Source: Bacteroidota bacterium
Lineage (GTDB): Bacteria > Bacteroidota > Bacteroidia > Sphingobacteriales > Sphingobacteriaceae
DNA length: 10,250 bases
Assembly: GCA_013288465.1 (NCBI GenBank)
Contig: JABDBT010000083.1
Span: 1-10,250, forward strand
Direction: 5' to 3'
In this document: positions 5,634-10,250 of the stretch, piece after piece
Layout: each line of letters opens with the position of its first letter
How positions within the stretch are numbered: position 1 is the stretch's first letter
The notes under the pieces: generated by a model
What the model was told of the DNA's origin: nothing
Databases searched by the model: none
Seen by the model: only the letters and a program-made list of their open reading frames with translations
Position numbers and translations under genes: made by a program

Positions 5634-8117
5634 GTGAATAAATACGTTTTAAGTTTCTTGTTTTTGCTGATTGTGGTGGCTGTAATGGGCCAAAAAAAGC
5701 CGAAAGTGACCGCCGCATCGGGTAAAAAAAAGTCGAAAATTACTTTGATCTCGTCAACAACGTTAGAGTATCTTAAAAACAATACCATTGCTAAGGTACA
5801 TAACGGCGTATTTCAACAGGATTATTCCATACTGCGGTCAGATAGCGCTTACTCCTATACCGACAAAAATATGGTTGATGCTTTTGGCCATGTAAATATA
5901 AACCAGGGCGATACGCTGAATATTTTTTCGGACAAGTTGAACTACGATGGCAATACCAAACAGGCTATTTTAACGGGGCACGTTAAGATGGTAGATAAAG
6001 ATGTTACTTTAACTACCGAGTACCTCACCTATAACACCGCTACGCGGATAGCTACCTATGTAGGGGGTGGCAAGCTGGTGAATAAAGACAACACCCTTAC
6101 CAGTATAAACGGCTATTATTTTTCCTTTTCGCGCGATGCCTATTTTAGGTATAATGTAGTTTGCAAAACGCCCGATGCATTGATAAAAACGGATACCCTG
6201 CGTTACAATAGCGGCACGCGGATATCTTATTTTTACGGGCCCACACATATTTATGGCACCAAGGATAAAGACACGCTTTACACCGAAGACGGCACCTATA
6301 ATACGGTTAATGAACAGGCGCGGTTCGGCAAAAAGAATTTATACTCGCAGGGTACAAAAACATTAAAAGGCGATAGTTTATTTTACGACCGCCTAAAAGG
6401 TTATGGGCGCGCGGTTAAACATATCACCTTTAATGATAACGAACAAAAAACCACGCTTAGGGGCGACCTGGGCGAATTTTACAAGGACGATGACCGCGCT
6501 ATAGTAACGCAAAATGCTTATGCTATTTTTGTAGTAGAGGAGAAGGATACAACCAAAACAGATTCGGTTGCTCAAAAACTAACCGCGCCGGGCGATAAAA
6601 ATGCGGTAAACAAAAAATCACCCGCACAAACCAAAACAGATTCGGTTACTTTAAAACGACTTGGCCTTGCTTCGGCAGCTAAAAAGCCACCGGTGCAAAC
6701 TAAAACAGATTCGGTTACCATAAAGCGGATGGGCCTGGGGCAGGTTAATAAAAAACCAACGGTGCCTTCATCAACGGTAAAAACCGATGCGCCGGCAAGT
6801 AAAACACCACCTGCAAAAAAAACTGGGGCAGGTGACCTAAAAGGCAAAACAGACACCACACATAAAACAAAGCCCGGCAGTAAGGTAAAAGATAAGGCCG
6901 ATACCCTGCATAAGCTAAAAGCTGATACGTTGAAACGGATTAAGAGCGACTCGTTGTATATGGCAGCCGATACGTTAGAAACACAAATTTTAACCTGGAA
7001 AGAGCTTAAAAAGCTACAGCGCGACCGGTTTGAGGCTAATAACCGCGATACCTCTATCAAAATTGTTAAGCATCTTATTTTAACAAAAGCACCAAAGGTT
7101 ATCACGATCGAAGCGCCTAAAATGCCTGTGGATACCAGCTTTTACCATAAAGAGTATTTTGGAAAGCCAAAACCCAAACCGGTGCCGCCGCCGGTTAAAA
7201 AGAAACAGGTAAAACCTATCGACCCAAAAAAACTGGCTGCGGATAGTATCCGCAATAAGATCATGGCCGACTCGTTGGAAGTAATTGCCAATCATGGGTT
7301 GAAAGATACGTCGCGGGTACGTATTATCAGCGGGCACCATCATTCCAAGATATTTAAATCAGATCTGCAGGCTAAGTCCGATTCGATGTTTTACAGCTAT
7401 GCCGACTCCACCATACGGATGTATGTAAAACCGATGATATGGACACAGGGCTCACAATTATCCGGCGATACCATATACCTGCGAATGAAGAACCGGAAGC
7501 TGGACAATATGGACCTGTTCCCGAATGCATTTGTGGTGAATATTGAAAAAAATGATTCGTTGCATTTTAACCAGATGGGCGGCACAATTATACACGGTAC
7601 TTTTAAAGACAGCAAACTAAATAGCCTGCTGGTTACCGGCAATGCCGAAACGATAGCTTTTACGCGGGATAGCGCCACCAATAAAGTAACGGATATGATG
7701 CGCTCGTTAAGCAGCCGCTTTCTTGCAAATTTTGTAAAAGGCGAGTTTAACCGGGTAACCTATTATGTCAAACCCGATATCAGGGCGCTGCCGTTTAAGG
7801 ATGCAAAGGAGGAAGATAAAATTTTAAAAGGATTTATCTGGAAACCTAAAGACAGGCCGGTATCAAAAGAATCTATCATAGGCAGCTATAAGCCGCCGGT
7901 TGTTAAAAAACCAGCATCAACAAAAGGCCCCATAAAAGGAACCGTACCCGTTAAATCAAAAACCACAGGCAAGCCAAAGCCGGGCGATAAAGTAACAACT
8001 ACCCCGCCTGGCCTAAAAATGGTTAAGGATAGTGCGTTGATTATTAAACTGGATACCGCTAAAAAACTGGATACGCTGAAGAAAATACCGGCTGCAAAAC
8101 CGAAAGCGGGTCAATAA
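5634..8117 (+). CDS. Large OstA/LptA-like LPS-transport family protein
   Basis: An exported 827-residue protein. GTG at 5634 is chosen because an in-frame TAA lies at 5604-5606, no ATG follows before the signal peptide, and residues 1-20 then read as one (MNKYVLSFLFLLIVVAVMGQ). Residues about 35-303 have the strand-rich OstA repeat pattern (DAFGHVNINQGDTLNIFSDKL, AILTGHVKMVDKDVTLTTEYL, TLKGDSLFYDRLKGYGRA), as in LptA, which forms the periplasmic bridge that carries LPS from the inner to the outer membrane. A second OstA-like part spans about 572-690 (SDSMFYSYADST, LSGDTIYLRM, GNAETIAF). Between them lie a Lys/Thr/Pro/Asp low-complexity stretch (304-438), a short DSLYMAADTL piece (439-448) and a KP-rich stretch (about 505-535). 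The tail (about 770-827) is again K/P/T-rich. Bacteroidota OstA-like proteins are larger than E. coli LptA, but this one looks enlarged further by disordered insertions. LPS export is inferred from family. Confidence 0.85.
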   Translation: MNKYVLSFLFLLIVVAVMGQKKPKVTAASGKKKSKITLISSTTLEYLKNNTIAKVHNGVFQQDYSILRSDSAYSYTDKNMVDAFGHVNINQGDTLNIFSDKLNYDGNTKQAILTGHVKMVDKDVTLTTEYLTYNTATRIATYVGGGKLVNKDNTLTSINGYYFSFSRDAYFRYNVVCKTPDALIKTDTLRYNSGTRISYFYGPTHIYGTKDKDTLYTEDGTYNTVNEQARFGKKNLYSQGTKTLKGDSLFYDRLKGYGRAVKHITFNDNEQKTTLRGDLGEFYKDDDRAIVTQNAYAIFVVEEKDTTKTDSVAQKLTAPGDKNAVNKKSPAQTKTDSVTLKRLGLASAAKKPPVQTKTDSVTIKRMGLGQVNKKPTVPSSTVKTDAPASKTPPAKKTGAGDLKGKTDTTHKTKPGSKVKDKADTLHKLKADTLKRIKSDSLYMAADTLETQILTWKELKKLQRDRFEANNRDTSIKIVKHLILTKAPKVITIEAPKMPVDTSFYHKEYFGKPKPKPVPPPVKKKQVKPIDPKKLAADSIRNKIMADSLEVIANHGLKDTSRVRIISGHHHSKIFKSDLQAKSDSMFYSYADSTIRMYVKPMIWTQGSQLSGDTIYLRMKNRKLDNMDLFPNAFVVNIEKNDSLHFNQMGGTIIHGTFKDSKLNSLLVTGNAETIAFTRDSATNKVTDMMRSLSSRFLANFVKGEFNRVTYYVKPDIRALPFKDAKEEDKILKGFIWKPKDRPVSKESIIGSYKPPVVKKPASTKGPIKGTVPVKSKTTGKPKPGDKVTTTPPGLKMVKDSALIIKLDTAKKLDTLKKIPAAKPKAGQ
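6552..6716 (+). repeat. In-frame short tandem repeats in the OstA-like gene
   Basis: The 18-base core ACCAAAACAGATTCGGTT occurs at 6552-6569 and 6630-6647, and with one change (ACT) at 6699-6716. The periods are 78 and 69 bases, so the frame is kept. It encodes TKTDSV starting at residues 307, 333 and 356; the second and third copies extend to TKTDSVTLKRLGL and TKTDSVTIKRMGL. This marks recent in-frame expansion of a Lys/Thr-rich linker between the two OstA-like parts. Confidence 0.85.
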
Positions 8118-8200
8118 GGTTAGACTTAGTTTTTGAAACCACTTAAGCCTCTCAGCGAGACGTCGAACATAAACATCTACGGTTAAACTTTGTAAGTTTT

Positions 8201-8227
8201 TTGGGACTAAAATGTTTGGTATATTTG
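8201..8227 (+). promoter_or_regulatory. Promoter candidate of the toxin-antitoxin operon
   Basis: TATATTTG at 8220-8227 matches the Bacteroidota -7 consensus exactly. The T-run ending in TTG at 8201-8203 lies 16 bases upstream, slightly short for the -33 element. Transcription would start near 8231-8233, giving a leader of under 20 bases before the ATG at 8250. The small inverted arms ATATT (8221-8225) and AATAT (8242-8246) flank the start region and could be an autoregulatory operator, but they are too short to be convincing. Confidence 0.45.
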
Positions 8228-8249
8228 AATAACATTAAATGAATATCTG

Positions 8250-8483
8250 ATGGAAAATATAACTATTTCAGTTCCTCCATATATTGCCCGCGCTTTCGAA
8301 AAAGCAGATACATCGGTTAGAAGAAAAGCCGAAACCTATATCAACGCGTGGCTTAATGACTTTTTTAGTAAAGAACCGGCTAACGAGCAACTTTTTGCGA
8401 TCATGAAAAAAGCCACTGCCGAAGCTAAGGCAAATGGTTTGACCCAGGAACAAATGAATGATCTGTTAAAAGATGAGGCATGA
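8250..8483 (+). CDS. Small antitoxin of type II toxin-antitoxin pair
   Basis: A 77-residue protein. The N-terminus (MENITISVPPYIARAFEKAD) reads as a beta-strand followed by a helix, as in ribbon-helix-helix-type antitoxins. The C-terminal part (KKATAEAKANGLTQEQMNDLLKDEA) is the helical acidic tail common to antitoxins paired with PIN toxins, of the form 'A..rGLT.e.....L.de'. Its gene overlaps the PIN toxin gene by 11 bases, the usual antitoxin-first arrangement. It is expected to bind and neutralise the toxin and to repress the shared promoter; both points are inferred from the module type. Confidence 0.8.
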   Translation: MENITISVPPYIARAFEKADTSVRRKAETYINAWLNDFFSKEPANEQLFAIMKKATAEAKANGLTQEQMNDLLKDEA

Positions 8484-8883
8484 GTTTTGGGTGTTTGATA
8501 CCAATACTTTATTGAGCGCTTTATTTAATGAAAATTCTACTCCCGGAGAAGCATTAAAAAAAGCGAGGCAAACAGGTACCTTTTTGGTATCGGCTGATAC
8601 TGCTTCTGAATATTTTAACGTGTTTTCGAGATCAAAATTTGAAAAATATATCTCTTTAGAAACGAGAATGGCTTTTATTGAAAATATTATTTCAAACGCC
8701 CTTGCCGTAGAACCTAATGAGAGGATAACTGCATGTCGTGATCCAAAAGACAATAAATTTCTTGAACTGGCTGCAACTGCTGGTGCTTCCTACATAATCA
8801 GTGGAGATCAGGATTTGCTCATTTTGCATCCTTTCAATAATATTCCTATTTTATCAGCTATTGACTTTTTAAAAGACTTTTAA
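8473..8883 (+). CDS. PIN-domain toxin (putative RNase)
   Basis: A 136-residue PIN-domain protein, spanning the whole length as is usual for toxins of this type. The acidic metal-binding residues are in place: D9 in WVFDTNTLLSAL, E46 in ADTASEYFNVF, D90/D93 in CRDPKDNKFLELA, and D112/D114 in ISGDQDLLIL. It is expected to be a Mg2+/Mn2+-dependent ribonuclease that slows growth when free of antitoxin. The DPKDNKFLELA and YIISGDQDLL motifs match the 'putative toxin-antitoxin system toxin component, PIN family' group better than VapC of the DxSxL type. All catalytic acids are present, so it is probably active. The RNA target cannot be read from sequence. Confidence 0.9.
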   Translation: MRHEFWVFDTNTLLSALFNENSTPGEALKKARQTGTFLVSADTASEYFNVFSRSKFEKYISLETRMAFIENIISNALAVEPNERITACRDPKDNKFLELAATAGASYIISGDQDLLILHPFNNIPILSAIDFLKDF

Positions 8884-8923
8884 TTTTTCAAAACCTTCAG
8901 AAGTCTCGCAGGCAAAATTAGCG

Positions 8924-9787
8924 CTATGGTTTTTTTGCTAAAATATATTCTCCCGATAAATCTGTCGCAGCTTCTAAGTCTTCGTCAAGCATAACCCTGG
9001 GACTTGTGAATGTCCATCTTATAATGGCATTGGGCCTCCTGTCCGCGCCGCGCCCATTGATCGTAATATTATACTTGATTTTTTGATTATCGTTAGCCAT
9101 TATACCTATATACTTAATGGGTATAGCCAGTTCATAGGTACAATTACCTTCTGCATCAAATTGTAGCATGGCCTTAATATTATCGGCGTTATTAATGCCA
9201 ATTATTTTATAATGATGATCGCGCATGGGTAAAAACCGGTAATACGGAGTTTCGGAATTAACGTTGGGGACCGTATCTGTAACAATATTTATTCCGTCTA
9301 ATTTTATTTCCTTTAAGCTTTCCACTAAATCCTGGTTGGCTTGCGAAATGGTCTTTTTTTCCAATAATTCGGGTTGATTTTGTTTATTAAGCACACTCAT
9401 GTTTTCAGAAAGCCTTTTACCGGCACTTGCCAGTATGCTCCTGGCTTTATTCATACTTAATAAGGGAAATAATACCATTGCTTTTTTTTTATTCGGCCCG
9501 CTTATAGTAAAGCTAACCCCGCCTTCCATCATTTTTTCAATAATGCGCGATTTGATTGCATGGATAACTAAATAGAGGTTATCATTATCGTTGGCTATCG
9601 TATAAAAAATTTCAGTTGCACGGTTATATGCTTGAAACTGATTGTTCCATTCAATAGCATTGCCATCAATTTTTATATCAGCCGGTGCACGCAAACTAAC
9701 CTCCTGTTTGTTGGGGAGTTTTTGTGCATTAGCTATAGAAGAGATCAAAGGAATTAAAACCGCTAAAAACAGGTTGAACGTTTTCAT
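8924..9787 (-). CDS. Secreted CBM9/DOMON-like protein of unknown function
   Basis: A 287-residue exported protein. Residues 1-21 form a signal peptide (MKTFNLFLAVLIPLISS, then ANA before Q22). Residues about 37-75 carry the mark of the carbohydrate-binding family 9-like/DOMON fold: IKIDGNAIEW, about 16 residues, then YTIANDNDNLYLVI. The rest has a Lys/Gln-rich middle (about 120-165) and a beta-rich C-terminus (YELAIPIKYIG, KIKYNITINGRG, IIRWTFTSPRV). No catalytic motif is seen, and I do not recognise a named family. Sugar, haem or other ligand binding in the envelope is possible but not shown. It is convergent with the toxin gene (40-base gap) and stands as a single gene. Confidence 0.8.
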   Translation of the reverse strand: MKTFNLFLAVLIPLISSIANAQKLPNKQEVSLRAPADIKIDGNAIEWNNQFQAYNRATEIFYTIANDNDNLYLVIHAIKSRIIEKMMEGGVSFTISGPNKKKAMVLFPLLSMNKARSILASAGKRLSENMSVLNKQNQPELLEKKTISQANQDLVESLKEIKLDGINIVTDTVPNVNSETPYYRFLPMRDHHYKIIGINNADNIKAMLQFDAEGNCTYELAIPIKYIGIMANDNQKIKYNITINGRGADRRPNAIIRWTFTSPRVMLDEDLEAATDLSGEYILAKKP

Positions 9788-9877
9788 AATGACAACTAAT
9801 AGGATAGTTAAATGTACAGCCTAATTTCCCAATATACAATACCAATAATTAATTACCGATCTTTTTTTAAGGGCTGT

Positions 9878-10250
9878 TTAGGTTTTAAGTTCCATCAAAA
9901 ATGCCACCATCTTTTCTACCGCCTTCGCCCGGTGACTGATGCTATTTTTTTCGGCCACGGTCATTTCGGCGAAGGTTTGGGTATAGCCGTCGGGTTGAAA
10001 TATCGGGTCGTAACCAAAACCGGCGGCACCGCTTAGCGCGGGGCGGATGGAGCCTTCAACCGTGCCTTCAAAAAAATGTTCGATACCATCCCATATTAAA
10101 GAGATCACGGTACGGAAACGTGCCCTGCGGTTGGTTGCGTCTTTTAAGTTATCCAGCACTTTTTGGTTGTTGGCGGCATGATTGCCATGTATGCCCGCGT
10201 AGCGCGCCGAATACACACCCGGTTCGCCGTTTAGGGCATTAATTTCCAGT
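9878..10250 (-). CDS. rdgB: Non-canonical purine NTP pyrophosphatase (5' end missing)
   Basis: The C-terminal part (about 123 residues) of a HAM1/RdgB-family enzyme. It hydrolyses dITP, dXTP and ITP to the monophosphates, keeping deaminated purines out of DNA and RNA. Seen in order: LEINALNGEPGVYSARYAG, FEGTVEG, GFGYDPIFQPDGY, TFAEMTVAEKNSISHRAKA, which are the standard family blocks. The frame stays open to the right edge, and the first 70-75 residues, including the nucleotide-binding start, lie outside. A GTG at 10214-10216 is internal (Val of PGVYSAR), not the start. The 90 bases downstream, up to the start of the secreted-protein gene, show no clear terminator. Confidence 0.95.
   Translation of the reverse strand, partial: LEINALNGEPGVYSARYAGIHGNHAANNQKVLDNLKDATNRRARFRTVISLIWDGIEHFFEGTVEGSIRPALSGAAGFGYDPIFQPDGYTQTFAEMTVAEKNSISHRAKAVEKMVAFLMELKT

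Noticed and set aside
6572..7105. Long 177-codon frame on the minus strand inside the OstA-like gene
   Set aside because: It is antisense to the low-complexity K/T/P-rich coding stretch, where skewed composition suppresses stops in other frames. It has no recognisable motif or start context.
8884..8923. Possible bidirectional terminator between the toxin gene and the secreted-protein gene
   Set aside because: Only very short complementary arms (for example CTTC/GAAG and GCGC) are present, with no stable stem followed by a T-run.

Overview
The window looks like a chromosomal segment of a Bacteroidota bacterium, most likely family Sphingobacteriaceae (Mucilaginibacter/Pedobacter-like). The evidence is the gene families (OstA-like LPS-export protein next to tilS, a tryptophan/tyrosine-rich DUF6600-type secreted protein, an exosortase X-type system), weak or absent Shine-Dalgarno sequences, and several TAnnTTTG -7 boxes of the Bacteroidota promoter type. 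The assignment is inferred from protein style and memory of families, not from a search.

Layout. 1-908 (minus): secreted aromatic-rich DUF6600-type protein, C-terminus off the left edge. 909-1285: AT-rich divergent intergenic region with no convincing gene. 1286-2479 (plus): a three-gene, overlapping mini-operon, which is the most interesting part of the window. It holds a 69-aa preprotein that is almost only a signal peptide plus a C-terminal sorting signal (PINGG, TM helix, Lys tail), an exosortase/archaeosortase-family membrane protease (Cys107, Arg148, His167/168), and a small four-TM partner. 2480-2703: intergenic, with a tandem ~30-bp imperfect repeat. 2704-3666 (plus): 2-oxoglutarate/Fe(II) oxygenase of the isopenicillin N synthase type. 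3664-3778: a shuffled inverted/direct repeat tract that runs exactly between the TAG stops of two convergent genes. 3770-5586 (minus): two-gene operon tilS plus a membrane protein with a PH-like domain. 5587-5628: compact symmetric divergent promoter. 5634-8117 (plus): very large OstA/LptA-like protein with a K/T/P-rich repetitive insert. 8250-8883 (plus): type II toxin-antitoxin pair (small antitoxin, PIN toxin). 8924-9787 (minus): secreted CBM9/DOMON-like protein. 9878-10250 (minus): 3' part of rdgB.

How the genes fit together. The exosortase operon is a self-contained sorting unit: substrate, protease and partner are translationally coupled. tilS and the OstA-like gene are housekeeping (tRNA-Ile decoding, outer-membrane LPS transport) and share a promoter region. 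The toxin-antitoxin pair, just after the OstA-like gene, has its own promoter and looks like an accessory insertion. No rRNA, tRNA, IS element or CRISPR array was seen.
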